7,598 nucleotides of DNA from the NCBI GenBank assembly GCA_009703635.1, contig WLFS01000021.1:1-7598 (forward strand). The letters are read 5' to 3'. Shown here piece by piece: positions 1-7,536 of this stretch; the stretch's first letter is position 1; each line of letters begins with the position of its first letter. Under the pieces are notes generated by a model. It saw nothing but the letters and a program-made list of their open reading frames with translations, ran no database searches and had not been told where the DNA came from. This DNA comes from Actinomycetota bacterium. GTDB taxonomy: Bacteria > Actinomycetota > Actinomycetes > Actinomycetales > Microbacteriaceae. The position numbers were made by a program, and so were the translations under genes.

Positions 1-1431
1 GCTCGGGGCAGCGTCGAGGGATTTTGAAGTAAACACCTCAACCACGTCACCGGAATTCAAGGTGCTCTCGAGTGGAACAAGCCTTCCGTTTACCTTTGCA
101 CCAATTGTTCGATGGCCAACTTCGGTGTGAACGGTATAAGCAAAATCAACTGGGGTTGCTCCTGAAGGAAGTCCAATTACTTTGCCCTTAGGGGTAAAGA
201 CGTAAACTTCTTTCGCACCAATTTCGAATCTAAGAGCATCCAGGAACTCCCCCGGGTCCTGGGTCTCAGCTTGCCAATCCGAAAGATGCTTGAGCCAGAG
301 CATGTCATCTTCGGTGGTGGTCTGCGATGTACCAGCCTGCTCCTTGTACTTCCAATGGGCAGCTACACCGAACTCCGCACGATTGTGCATTTCGGTTGTT
401 CGAATCTGAATCTCAACCGCTCGACCTGCAGGTCCAATCACTGTGGTGTGGAGAGACTGATACAAATTGAACTTTGGCATTGCGATGTAATCTTTGAATC
501 TGCCAGGCACCGGATTCCAATGGGAATGAATAGAACCCAAAATCGCGTAGCAATCTCTAACGGTTGGAACTAACACTCTTACTCCCACTAGGTCGTAGAT
601 GTCGTCAAATTCTCTGCCTCGAACCACCATCTTCTGGTAGATGCTGTAGTACTGCTTTGGTCTGCCTGCAACCTTGCCCTTGATCTTCGATTCTTTTAGG
701 TCTTCTTCAATCGAACTAATAACGGAATCGATATACTCCTCTCGCTTAGGTGTGCGCTGAGTGACCAGATTGACAATTTCTTCATAAACCTTTGGGTAGA
801 GAATTTCAAAGGACAAATCTTCAAGCTCCAGCTTGATCGTGCTGATTCCAAGTCGATGAGCCAGTGGAGCATAAATTTCTAGGGTTTCCTGAGCCTTGCG
901 CTTAGCGCTTTCTTCTGGAACAAACTTCCAAGTTCGTGCGTTATGTAGTCGGTCGGCCAGCTTGATTACTAGGACTCGTATGTCCTTAGACATCGCAACA
1001 ACCATCTTGCGTACTGTCTCAGCCTGGGTGTTATCTCCGAACTTGAGCTTGTCCAGCTTGGTGACGCCATCGACCAACATCGCTACTTCATCACCAAAGT
1101 CACGCCTTACGAAATCAAGAGTGTATTCAGTGTCCTCAACTGTGTCGTGAAGCAAAGCCGCCGCAATGGTTGTAGCGCCAATTCCAAGATCAGCAAGAAT
1201 TTGAGCAACAGCCAAGGGGTGAGTGATGTACGGCTCGCCAGATTTTCGAAGCTGTGTGGCATGAGCCTTCTCGGCCGCTACGAAAGATTTCTCAATGACG
1301 GATACATCTGCTTTGGGGTGATTTGCCTTGACAGAACGTATAACGGCCTGAAGCTCTGAGTTATATGCTCCGGATTTTGCAAAGATCCTGGGGAGTCTCG
1401 AACGCAGGGAGTTAGAGGTGGTATCGGTCAC
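1..1431 (-). CDS. relA: Bifunctional (p)ppGpp synthetase/hydrolase, RelA/SpoT (RSH) family, 3' end cut by window edge
   Basis: Long RSH enzyme that makes (p)ppGpp from ATP and GTP/GDP and hydrolyses it, controlling the stringent response in the cytoplasm. I see 477 N-terminal codons; the family is usually about 740-790 residues, so the rest of TGS and the regulatory C-terminal domains lie beyond base 1. The hydrolase (HD) domain covers about residues 45-200, with H71, the HDTVEDT motif at 95-101 and KLADRLHN at 157-164. The synthetase domain covers about 250-365, with [12 protein letters not shown] (256-267), RFKD (311-314), YQSLHTT (324-330) and EIQIRT (340-345). RFKD rather than the EFDD of monofunctional E. 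coli RelA, plus an intact HD motif, points to a bifunctional Rel. TGS starts near residue 408. Start is GTG at 1429-1431, chosen for the strong SD 6 nt upstream and the absence of a better start before the HD domain. It lies 59 nt after secF; apt, which separates them in some actinobacteria, is absent here. Confidence 0.96.
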   Translation of the reverse strand, partial: MTDTTSNSLRSRLPRIFAKSGAYNSELQAVIRSVKANHPKADVSVIEKSFVAAEKAHATQLRKSGEPYITHPLAVAQILADLGIGATTIAAALLHDTVEDTEYTLDFVRRDFGDEVAMLVDGVTKLDKLKFGDNTQAETVRKMVVAMSKDIRVLVIKLADRLHNARTWKFVPEESAKRKAQETLEIYAPLAHRLGISTIKLELEDLSFEILYPKVYEEIVNLVTQRTPKREEYIDSVISSIEEDLKESKIKGKVAGRPKQYYSIYQKMVVRGREFDDIYDLVGVRVLVPTVRDCYAILGSIHSHWNPVPGRFKDYIAMPKFNLYQSLHTTVIGPAGRAVEIQIRTTEMHNRAEFGVAAHWKYKEQAGTSQTTTEDDMLWLKHLSDWQAETQDPGEFLDALRFEIGAKEVYVFTPKGKVIGLPSGATPVDFAYTVHTEVGHRTIGAKVNGRLVPLESTLNSGDVVEVFTSKSLDAAPS

Positions 1432-1436
1432 GACGC

Positions 1437-1444
1437 TCCTCCCT
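1437..1444 (-). promoter_or_regulatory. Strong relA Shine-Dalgarno site
   Basis: On the minus strand the bases read AGGGAGGA, with the GGAGG core at 1438-1442 placed 6 nt before the relA GTG. This is the best SD match in the window and it fixes the non-ATG relA start. The same bases form one arm of the inverted repeat annotated at 1437-1478. Confidence 0.8.
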
Positions 1445-1478
1445 ATTTGTTAGCTATGAAGCAAGCCTAATGGGAGGA
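1437..1478 (-). promoter_or_regulatory. Inverted repeat that could sequester the relA ribosome binding site
   Basis: In the minus-strand transcript TCCTCCC (1478-1472) is perfectly complementary to GGGAGGA (1443-1437), the relA SD. Between these arms a second small stem can form: TTAG-G-CT (1470-1464) with AG-CTAA (1455-1450), one bulged G and an 8-nt loop. The upstream arm begins 12 nt after the secF stop codon, so a ribosome finishing secF would partly cover it and could free the SD. The pairing is seen in the sequence; a regulatory role (coupling, thermosensing or other translational control) is inference and a chance GC-rich match is possible. Confidence 0.45.
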
Positions 1479-1490
1479 AAGTTCGAGCAG

Positions 1491-2456
1491 TTATAGCTTC
1501 GCGCTAGCGGTATTGTCCTTGAATCTACCCTCGCGCGATCTTAGGTCAACATAAAGCGGACCAGCAAGGAATACGGAAGAGTAAGTTCCGGCGATTATTC
1601 CTATAAACAATGCAAGTGAAATATCCCGTAGAGTTCCAGCACCTAGGGCTGTTGCTCCAACAAAGAGAATGGCTGCCACTGGCAATACAGCCACTACAGA
1701 AGTGTTCACTGAGCGAACCAGGGTCTGGTTGATTGCAAGGTTGACCTGGGAGGCAAAGGTCGTGGTCTCTGAGAATTCAACATCGAGGGTGTTTTCGCGC
1801 ACCTTGTCGAAAACAACAACGGTGTCATAAAGCGAGTAACCCAAGATGGTCAAGAAACCAATAACCGCTGCGGGAGTGATTTCAAACCCAACTAGTGCGT
1901 AAATTCCAAGGGTTATCACAACGTCGTGAAATAGCGCCACAAGTGCTGCTACAGACATCTTTAGGGTTCTGAAATACAGTGCCATCAACAAGCTGACCAC
2001 AATAAGGAAAACGACAAGAGCAATTAATGCCTTCTCGGTTACATCTGCTCCCCAGTTAGCTCCGATAAAGGACGATGTCACGGCTCCAGACTCAACCCCG
2101 TAGGCACTAGCTAAAGCAATTCGCACTTCTTCTGAAGCGGTGTCATCAAGCTGTTCGGTCTGAATTCTGACTGAATCAAGACCTACCGTGGTCACAAGCG
2201 GCTGACTGCCTGGTTCAACAGACTGAACTGCGTCAATAGCGAGCTGCTGCGAAGAGCTCGCCACTCCCTCAATCCTGAATTCGCTACCACCGCGGAACTC
2301 AATTCCGAAGTTGAATCCACCCTTAAGGACCGGAATAAGAATCGAAGCAATAACGACTGCGATTCCAATTAAGTAGAACACCTTGCGACGACCAACGATG
2401 TCAATGGACTTATTGCCGCTGTAAAGATCGTTTCCGAGATCTTTAATCTTTGACAT
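1491..2456 (-). CDS. secF: Protein translocase subunit SecF
   Basis: Membrane partner of SecD; SecDF uses the proton motive force to help pull exported proteins out of the SecYEG channel on the outer face of the membrane. The 321-residue length is normal. A cytoplasmic N-terminus leads to TM1 (about 25-44), then the SecF signature FNFGIEFRGG (48-57), an extracytoplasmic domain (about 58-137), and five more membrane segments (about 140-162, 166-188, 194-216, 254-274, 278-302). The conserved TM4 motif with LYDTVVVFDKVREN (209-222) carries D211, the counterpart of the proton-path acidic region, and NQTLVRSVNTS (243-253) is also characteristic. The ATG at 2454-2456 shares its A with the secD TAA stop, and AGGTGA (2463-2468) sits 6 nt upstream inside secD, so translation is probably coupled. 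The SecD-SecF pair is encoded as two proteins, not the fused SecDF of some Firmicutes. Confidence 0.97.
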   Translation of the reverse strand: MSKIKDLGNDLYSGNKSIDIVGRRKVFYLIGIAVVIASILIPVLKGGFNFGIEFRGGSEFRIEGVASSSQQLAIDAVQSVEPGSQPLVTTVGLDSVRIQTEQLDDTASEEVRIALASAYGVESGAVTSSFIGANWGADVTEKALIALVVFLIVVSLLMALYFRTLKMSVAALVALFHDVVITLGIYALVGFEITPAAVIGFLTILGYSLYDTVVVFDKVRENTLDVEFSETTTFASQVNLAINQTLVRSVNTSVVAVLPVAAILFVGATALGAGTLRDISLALFIGIIAGTYSSVFLAGPLYVDLRSREGRFKDNTASAKL

Positions 2457-4207
2457 TATTTGTCACCTGTCTTCTTTGCTGCTGCAATTGCTGCCTGCGC
2501 CTTGCGCTCAGCAATGCTCTGGCGTTTCTCGGCTTCTTTTGAAGCCTTCTCGACTTTTCCTGAGGCCAAAGTCCCCGAGACTCGGAATTTTCCTCGTCCG
2601 ACATACCCAGATGCTTCAAGTGCTTTCGAGTCAAATCCTGACCATGGGTGTCCGGAGCTGAAGAACTTGGTTCGAGCAAGCAGGCGAAGCAGTGGATGAG
2701 TAAACATCAATACGACAATTAGATCGACGATGGTTGTCAATCCCAGTGTGAAAGCAAAGCCTCTCACGTTTCCAACTGTCAAAAGGAACAGAGTTAGTGC
2801 CGCGGTAAAGCTCACTCCGTCGGAGGCAAGAATTGTTCTAAGGGCTCTTGTCCAAGCGTTCTCGACAGCGACCTCGAGGGTTCGGCCCTCGCGAATCTCG
2901 TCTCGGACTCGCTCAAAGTAAACAATGAATGAGTCGACGGTAATTCCAATGGCCACAATCAAACCGGCCACTCCCGCCAAAGAAAGTCTGTATCCCTGTC
3001 TCCAGGAAAGAACTGCAATAAACAGGTAGACCAGGATTGCCGCCACGATCAAGGAACCTATAGTCACAATTGCCAATCCTCGGTACTGGAAGGCCGAGTA
3101 GACAACCACCAAAAGAAGTCCAATAAGACCCGCGATAAGACCGTTGGTCAACTGCTCGGAACCAAGAGAAGCTGAGATGTTTTCCTGGCTCTCAACTTCG
3201 AATCCAATTGGCAGGGAACCATACTTGAGCTGATCGGCTAGAACCTTCGATGAATCTTTATCAAAGTTTCCAGTGATTTGAGCAGATCCGCCGGTGATAA
3301 CGGCTTGGGTTGCGGGTGCGGTAATCACGTAGCCGTCAAGGGTGATAGCAAATTGATTTCTTGGGCTGGTCAGAGGGAACAGTCTTTGCGTCACATCAGC
3401 AAAGGCTTGAGTACCACTGGCATCAAAATCTAGGTTCACAGCCCAAGTGTTGGTTGAGGCGCCTGTCGAGCTCTGAACAGTGCCATTGGTGGCATCGGAG
3501 ATGTTGGCACCTTCGACCTCAACTGGGCCAAGAATAAACTTCTGGGTTCCAGCTACATCGCAGGTGATGAGTGGAATTGTTGGGTCATCAACCTGACCTG
3601 GTTCACGGAAAGAAGAGGCGCAGTCAAGAGCATCGAACTGCTTCTGAAGATCAAGTGAAACCCAATTCAGATCGCTAGCGTCGGTAGGAGTGGCAGTTGG
3701 AACGTTTGGTGCGGCTGCTTCAGCAGCTGGATCCTCTGCAGGCGCTTTACCATTAACAGTCTCCCCTTCAACAGCAGTTTCTGGCTGATCAACGCTCGAG
3801 GATGGTGCACCAGTGCTTGTGACTAGAACTGCTCGGAACTCGAGTTTTGCAGAAGCCTTGATAAGCGCAAGAGTGTTTTCGTCCGGAACTCCAGGGATGG
3901 AAACAATGATGTTTCGGTCTCCTTGGGTTATGACCTGAGATTCACTAACACCACTGGCGTCTACACGCTGACGGATTATCGAAACTGCCTGGTCAAGCTG
4001 CTCGGGAGTCACGGCTTCGCCATCTAGAACTAGAGGCGAAAGTATTACCTGGGTACCACCCTGAAGATCAAGAGCTAGCTTTGGAGTGAAGCTGGCGTTC
4101 TCATCCGATAGTGAGCCAACTGCGATAAGACCAGCTAGGCCGACAACAATCGCAAGCAGCCATGCAAGCGATTTGCGCGCAGATTTAACGGAGTTTGACG
4201 CTGACAA
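2456..4207 (-). CDS. secD: Protein translocase subunit SecD
   Basis: Large subunit of the SecDF export-assisting complex. The protein has 583 residues: TM1 (about 13-32), the signature LALDLQGG (44-51), a large extracytoplasmic P1 region to about 350, five further membrane segments (about 354-374, 377-400, 407-431, 455-478, 484-508) and a charged cytoplasmic tail (511-583). ITVDSFIVYFERVRDE (422-437) contains D425, equivalent by motif to the essential membrane Asp of SecD (D519 in E. coli). AITLDGYVITAP (287-298) is the conserved P1 element. Residues about 131-178 are a low-complexity Ala/Pro/Thr/Glu linker inside P1. Only two cysteines occur, C196 and C216, both extracytoplasmic. The tail ends in a Lys/Ala/Glu-rich, probably helical stretch (about 550-583). 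The start is TTG at 4205-4207: no ATG or GTG lies in frame before TM1, and TAAGG overlapping the yajC stop is suitably spaced. Confidence 0.97.
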   Translation of the reverse strand: MSASNSVKSARKSLAWLLAIVVGLAGLIAVGSLSDENASFTPKLALDLQGGTQVILSPLVLDGEAVTPEQLDQAVSIIRQRVDASGVSESQVITQGDRNIIVSIPGVPDENTLALIKASAKLEFRAVLVTSTGAPSSSVDQPETAVEGETVNGKAPAEDPAAEAAAPNVPTATPTDASDLNWVSLDLQKQFDALDCASSFREPGQVDDPTIPLITCDVAGTQKFILGPVEVEGANISDATNGTVQSSTGASTNTWAVNLDFDASGTQAFADVTQRLFPLTSPRNQFAITLDGYVITAPATQAVITGGSAQITGNFDKDSSKVLADQLKYGSLPIGFEVESQENISASLGSEQLTNGLIAGLIGLLLVVVYSAFQYRGLAIVTIGSLIVAAILVYLFIAVLSWRQGYRLSLAGVAGLIVAIGITVDSFIVYFERVRDEIREGRTLEVAVENAWTRALRTILASDGVSFTAALTLFLLTVGNVRGFAFTLGLTTIVDLIVVLMFTHPLLRLLARTKFFSSGHPWSGFDSKALEASGYVGRGKFRVSGTLASGKVEKASKEAEKRQSIAERKAQAAIAAAKKTGDK

Positions 4208-4216
4208 GTTGACTGA

Positions 4217-4221
4217 CCTTA
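4217..4221 (-). promoter_or_regulatory. secD ribosome binding site supporting a TTG start
   Basis: The minus strand reads TAAGG, in which TAA is the yajC stop codon, followed by 9 nt and then TTG-TCA-GCG. The match to the anti-SD is short, but position and spacing support TTG as the secD start. It overlaps the yajC stop, so reinitiation by the terminating ribosome is likely (inference). Confidence 0.5.
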
Positions 4222-4581
4222 CTTCTTCTTCGCCGAAGACTTAGCTGGGCTTTTAGCTACTGAACGTGATTTGGCCTTAGGAGCCGACTTTGCAGCAGGT
4301 TTAGCTGCGGAGGCTGGCTTTGACTTCTTTAGCTCTTCCTCGATGCTTCTCACAGCTCCAGTTGCAACGAGCAATTTCTGACCAGAAGCAGTTTCTAGTT
4401 CAATTCGGTTTTCTAGCACTGCTGTGATTTTTCCGTAAATTCCGCTGGTTAGCATCACGTAAGCGCCTTTTACGATCTGAGCCTGCAGAGTCTTAGTCGC
4501 CTTCTTGCGCTTATTGCTTGAGTAAAACAGCATTGCGCCTAGAAAAGCCAAGGCAAGAAACAGAAAAAGACTGTCGTCCAT
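4219..4581 (-). CDS. yajC: Preprotein translocase accessory subunit YajC, with a long basic tail
   Basis: Small single-span membrane protein that associates with SecDF in the holo-translocon. The 120 residues comprise a very short N-terminus, one membrane segment (about 4-21), a basic stop-transfer patch (NKRKK, 23-27), and a small cytoplasmic domain (about 30-83) with the family signature GAYVMLTSGIYGKI (39-52; usual form GDxVvTxGGIyG). From about residue 84 the protein ends in a 35-residue tail made almost only of Lys, Ala, Ser and Pro. Such tails vary among actinobacterial YajC proteins; this one is strongly basic and presumably disordered. ATG start at 4579-4581 with AGGT (4590-4593) 8 nt upstream. 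It lies 60 nt after ruvB and 11 nt before secD, a normal position at the head of the yajC-secD-secF block. Confidence 0.94.
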   Translation of the reverse strand: MDDSLFLFLALAFLGAMLFYSSNKRKKATKTLQAQIVKGAYVMLTSGIYGKITAVLENRIELETASGQKLLVATGAVRSIEEELKKSKPASAAKPAAKSAPKAKSRSVAKSPAKSSAKKK

Positions 4582-4619
4582 GAAAAAGTACCTATCTAGT
4601 GGGATTACTGGAAGCCTTT

Positions 4620-4635
4620 GAACGCAAATGCGTCC
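4620..4635 (-). other. Small hairpin in the ruvB-yajC gap
   Basis: The minus-strand transcript can form a 6-bp stem GGACGC (4635-4630) with GCGTTC (4625-4620), including one G-U pair, around an ATTT loop. It starts 6 nt after the ruvB stop. No U-run follows, so it is not a standard intrinsic terminator. It could mark an mRNA processing or weak attenuation point between the ruv and sec blocks, or be chance. Confidence 0.25.
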
Positions 4636-4641
4636 TCTTGA

Positions 4642-5631
4642 TTATAACGGCAGGCCAAGGTGCCGGTGGGCAAGGGCTGTAGCCTGCCTGCCCTTTGGGG
4701 TCCTTTCGATAAGGCCCTCACGAAGCAGGTAAGGCTCAACCACCGATTCGATGGTGTCAGGCTCCTCCCCGAGCGCTATCGCCAACGTAGAAAGACCCAC
4801 AGGCCTGCCTTCAAATTTCTGAATCAGAGTCAAGAGAACTTGTTTGTCTAATCGGTCAAGACCTAAAGAATCAACTTCGTATAGATCTAAGGCGGCCGCA
4901 GCAAGGCCCTGACTAATTCTCTGATTGTTTTCAACCAGCGCGTAATCTCTAACTCTGCGAAGCAACCGGTTTGCAATTCTCGGGGTTCCCCGAGAACGAG
5001 AAGCAATCAAGGAAATAGCCTCAGCTTCAGTATCAAGCTCCAGCTTTTTGGCAGCTCTCTCAAGAACCAAACGCAGCTCATCTGAAACATAGAACTCTAG
5101 ATTCGCGGTGTATCCAAAGCGATCGCGCAAGGGGTTGGGAAGCATTCCAGATCTTGTTGTAGCTCCAACCAGAGTAAAAGGCTCCAGCTCCAGTGAAATT
5201 GAGCTTGCGCCGGGTCCCTTACCCACCATTACATCAACTCGGAAATCCTCCATCGCCATGTATAGAAGTTCTTCAGCAGGTCTAGCCATGCGGTGAATCT
5301 CATCGATGAATAAAACCTCCCCGGCACTCAAGGAAGACAGCACTGCCGCTAAATCTCCTGCGTGTTGAATTGTTGGACCGCTAGTCATTCTTAGACCCGA
5401 TCCAATTTCGTTTGAAACAATCATGGCGAGCGTGGTTTTCCCGAGCCCAGGAGGCCCGGCAAGAAGGATGTGATCTGGTGATCGCTTCTGCAACGCAGCA
5501 GCCTTCAGTAAAAGATCTAATTGCTGCTTCACCTTGGACTGTCCAATAAATTCCGACAGACTGGTTGGCCTAAGTGCACTCTCGAAGGCAAGATCGCTTT
5601 CTGTTGCAGCCCCGTCTAAAAGTTCACTCAC
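4642..5631 (-). CDS. ruvB: Holliday junction branch migration helicase RuvB
   Basis: Hexameric AAA+ ATPase that drives branch migration of Holliday junctions together with RuvA. Length of 329 is typical. In order: [11 protein letters not shown] (21-31), Walker A GPPGLGKT (59-66), Walker B LFIDEIHR (107-114), the RuvB-specific beta-hairpin region (about 128-150), sensor 1 GATTR (156-160), the arginine-finger segment LRDRFG (168-173), sensor 2 GTPRIANR (215-222), and a winged-helix DNA-binding domain (about 255-329) with RPVGLSTLA (276-284) and ERTPKGR (309-315). All ATPase residues are present. The GTG start at 5629-5631 overlaps the ruvA TGA by 4 nt (GTGA), so translation is probably coupled. 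The SD is weak, AAAGG about 10 nt upstream within ruvA. I see no better start, since the conserved FIGQ region lies only about 28 residues in. Confidence 0.98.
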   Translation of the reverse strand: MSELLDGAATESDLAFESALRPTSLSEFIGQSKVKQQLDLLLKAAALQKRSPDHILLAGPPGLGKTTLAMIVSNEIGSGLRMTSGPTIQHAGDLAAVLSSLSAGEVLFIDEIHRMARPAEELLYMAMEDFRVDVMVGKGPGASSISLELEPFTLVGATTRSGMLPNPLRDRFGYTANLEFYVSDELRLVLERAAKKLELDTEAEAISLIASRSRGTPRIANRLLRRVRDYALVENNQRISQGLAAAALDLYEVDSLGLDRLDKQVLLTLIQKFEGRPVGLSTLAIALGEEPDTIESVVEPYLLREGLIERTPKGRQATALAHRHLGLPL

Positions 5632-6206
5632 GCTTTTCTTGCCTTTGAAAGAGTTTTCAGTGCAGCTTTCAGTAGATCCTTATCGGTCATTTCAGGATTA
5701 CCGACTTCATGTACGGCATCTCTGGCTTGACGTTCACTCCAACCAAGACCCAGTAGAGCGTTGACCGCCTTCTCGCTTTGATTGGACGAGGCACCCTTGT
5801 TCGACGGCGCCGACATCTTTCCGGAGAGAGTGAGTGTGATTAATTTGGCAGTTTTAGCTCCAACACCAGAAACAGCCTTGAAGGCAGCATCGGATTCTTC
5901 GGCAACAGCTTGGGCAATTTGCTCAACGCTCATTTGGTTCAGGATAGAAAGGGCAGACTTTGGGCCAACACCGTTGACGCTCCTAAGCAATTCGAACACT
6001 TCAAGCTCCGACCGGGAAACAAATCCAAACAAAGTTAGGGCATCTTCGCGGACCACAAGGCTGGTATGGAAACTTGTCTTTGCCCCATCTGAAAGCGAAG
6101 CAACTGTGGAAGATGTGGTGTGAACTAAGTAGCCGACCCCGGCCACATCAATCACAACTTGCCCATTAGAGCTAGAAAGGACCATTCCGGTCAACGAGGC
6201 AATCAC
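5628..6206 (-). CDS. ruvA: Holliday junction DNA-binding protein RuvA
   Basis: Tetrameric protein that clamps the four-way junction and loads RuvB. Its 192 residues show all three domains: an OB fold (1-65) ending in [12 protein letters not shown] (51-62), where E54-D55 correspond to the acidic pin that separates strands; two helix-hairpin-helix motifs, [14 protein letters not shown] (76-89) and [13 protein letters not shown] (111-123); and a C-terminal RuvB-binding domain (about 144-192) with [14 protein letters not shown] (148-161) after a flexible Ser/Asn linker (131-144). The GTG start at 6204-6206 gives MIASLTG, the expected N-terminus for the family. A TAGG-like SD about 8 nt upstream is weak. 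It begins 13 nt after ruvC and overlaps ruvB by 4 nt. A nearby ATG at 6208-6210 is out of frame and stops after two codons. Confidence 0.97.
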   Translation of the reverse strand: MIASLTGMVLSSSNGQVVIDVAGVGYLVHTTSSTVASLSDGAKTSFHTSLVVREDALTLFGFVSRSELEVFELLRSVNGVGPKSALSILNQMSVEQIAQAVAEESDAAFKAVSGVGAKTAKLITLTLSGKMSAPSNKGASSNQSEKAVNALLGLGWSERQARDAVHEVGNPEMTDKDLLKAALKTLSKARKA

Positions 6207-6219
6207 GCCATTAGCCTAC

Positions 6220-6774
6220 TTAGCGTTTGCTTTTTGCACTGGCTGATTTCGCAGCCTCATTCCACTTCAGTTGGGCTTTGGTGTAACTGGTGGATGTGTT
6301 TACACCCCGAAATCCTTGGCAGATGGCGATGGCCAATGCGTCGGCGGCATCAGCTGGTTTAGGAATCTGGTTGAGACCAAGAAGTTGCGCGACCATCTGA
6401 CCCACCTGAGCCTTTCCAGCTCGTCCAGAACCAGTCACCGCCGCCTTAACTTCCGTTGGAGTATGCATTGCAATTGGAATCGAATACTTGTTTGCAAGAA
6501 AGATTGCCACACCAGATATTTGAGCCGTTCCCATTACGGAGGTGAGGTTCTGCTGAGAAAACACCCGCTCGATTGCCACTACATCAGGGCGGTGTTTCTT
6601 GAAAAGAGCTTCCAGTTCTTTTCCAATGGAACCTATTCGAGCATCTAGCGCTTCGTCTTTTGGAGACACTAGAACGCGAACATCAACTAAGGAAAGTTTT
6701 CGACCTCTAGAAAGTTGAATGATTCCAACTCCGCATCGAGTAAGACCCGGATCGATTCCAAGAATCTTTGTCAC
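6220..6774 (-). CDS. ruvC: Crossover junction endodeoxyribonuclease RuvC
   Basis: Dimeric, metal-dependent nuclease that cuts Holliday junctions symmetrically, completing recombinational repair after RuvAB branch migration. The 184 residues show the RNase H-like fold with its four acidic residues: D8 in LGIDPGLTRCG (5-15), E69 in VAIERVF (66-72), and D142 and D145 in PADAADALAIA (140-150). The segment QQNLTSVMGTAQ (74-85) is the usual helix next to the active site. A basic tail (about 165-184) follows the catalytic core. The GTG start at 6772-6774 places the first catalytic Asp at residue 8, as expected, and has GAGG (6782-6785) 7 nt upstream within the end of yebC. It follows the yebC stop by only 2 nt, so the two genes are almost certainly cotranscribed. 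Confidence 0.98.
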   Translation of the reverse strand: MTKILGIDPGLTRCGVGIIQLSRGRKLSLVDVRVLVSPKDEALDARIGSIGKELEALFKKHRPDVVAIERVFSQQNLTSVMGTAQISGVAIFLANKYSIPIAMHTPTEVKAAVTGSGRAGKAQVGQMVAQLLGLNQIPKPADAADALAIAICQGFRGVNTSTSYTKAQLKWNEAAKSASAKSKR

Positions 6775-6776
6775 AA

Positions 6777-7532
6777 CTAAGCCTCGAGCTCGGCTAGAAC
6801 TTCCGGACTGATGTCAAAATTGGCGTAGACACTCTGAACTTCATCTGAGTCCTCCAATGCCTCTATTAGCTTGAAGACCGTGCGGGCAGTATCAGCATCA
6901 ACCGGCAAGCTTGCAGCCGGAACAAACTCAACATCTGCGCTTTCATAATCAAGACCTGCCGACTGCAACGCCGTTCTAACTGCAACCATGGCAGACGGAT
7001 CGGTAATCACCACAAAGCTAGATTCTCGAACCTCAACGTCTTCGATACCTGCATCAAGACCTACCTCAAGCAATCGATCTTCGGTGACACCGTCCGCGTT
7101 TTCAATTGTGATTACGCCTTTGCGACTAAACAGATAGGAAACACTTCCTGGATCAGCCATCGTGCCGCCATTTCTGGTGACTGCCAGACGCACATCAGCG
7201 GCAGCACGATTCTTATTGTCCGTTAAACACTCAATGAGCAGAGCAATTCCATTGGGTCCATAACCCTCGTAGAAAATTGTCTGATACTCGATGGCATCCG
7301 CGTCCTGACCGGAGCCGCGCTTAACCGCTCTTTCAATGTTGTCGTTTGGTAGTGAGCTTTTTCGCCCTTTTTGAATGGCATCGTAAAGCGTTGGATTGCC
7401 ATCAACATCTGGCCCACCAATGCGTGCGGCAACCTCAATGTTCTTAATCAGCTTGGCAAAAAGCTTGGCGCGACGGGAGTCGATAATTGCTTTTTTGTGC
7501 TTGGTAGTGGCCCACTTGGAATGACCAGACAT
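6777..7532 (-). CDS. yebC: YebC/TACO1-family translation factor or regulator
   Basis: Member of the YebC/PmpR/TACO1 family. It was long annotated as a transcriptional regulator; work on bacterial YebC and mitochondrial TACO1 supports a ribosome-linked role in translating difficult sequences such as proline stretches. Which role applies here cannot be read from sequence. All 251 residues match the family: N-terminal [14 protein letters not shown] (1-14), [13 protein letters not shown] (61-73), [20 protein letters not shown] (88-107), [19 protein letters not shown] (121-139), GLDAGIEDV (158-166) and the C-terminal [19 protein letters not shown] (222-240). The form [11 protein letters not shown] is, from memory, the usual actinobacterial version. 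ATG at 7530-7532 with a strong AAGGAG SD. It is first in the visible gene run and lies 2 nt before ruvC, the common yebC-ruvC pairing. Whether genes upstream belong to the same operon is outside the window. Confidence 0.96.
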   Translation of the reverse strand: MSGHSKWATTKHKKAIIDSRRAKLFAKLIKNIEVAARIGGPDVDGNPTLYDAIQKGRKSSLPNDNIERAVKRGSGQDADAIEYQTIFYEGYGPNGIALLIECLTDNKNRAAADVRLAVTRNGGTMADPGSVSYLFSRKGVITIENADGVTEDRLLEVGLDAGIEDVEVRESSFVVITDPSAMVAVRTALQSAGLDYESADVEFVPAASLPVDADTARTVFKLIEALEDSDEVQSVYANFDISPEVLAELEA

Positions 7533-7536
7533 GACT

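Noticed and set aside
271..573. 100-codon open frame on the plus strand
   Set aside because: Antisense to the relA synthetase domain, which reads through without interruption; no SD or coding character.
1481..1490. Possible LexA half-site (TCGAAC on the minus strand) between secF and relA
   Set aside because: The second half (GTTCGA) is missing at the required spacing, so it is not a credible SOS box.
1444..1490. Separate relA promoter in the secF-relA gap
   Set aside because: I found no -10 hexamer with a plausible -35 at normal spacing; a weak promoter inside secF cannot be excluded.
2443..2679. 78-codon minus-strand frame overlapping the 3' end of secD
   Set aside because: Out-of-frame reading of the charged secD tail; its Arg/Gln-rich content follows from the Lys/Ala codons of secD.
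5782..6123. 113-codon open frame on the plus strand
   Set aside because: It lies wholly antisense to ruvA, whose frame encodes a complete, motif-perfect protein; no SD site and no recognisable product.
6271..6648. 125-codon open frame on the plus strand
   Set aside because: Antisense shadow of ruvC, which has all four catalytic acids; the plus-strand translation looks like no protein family.
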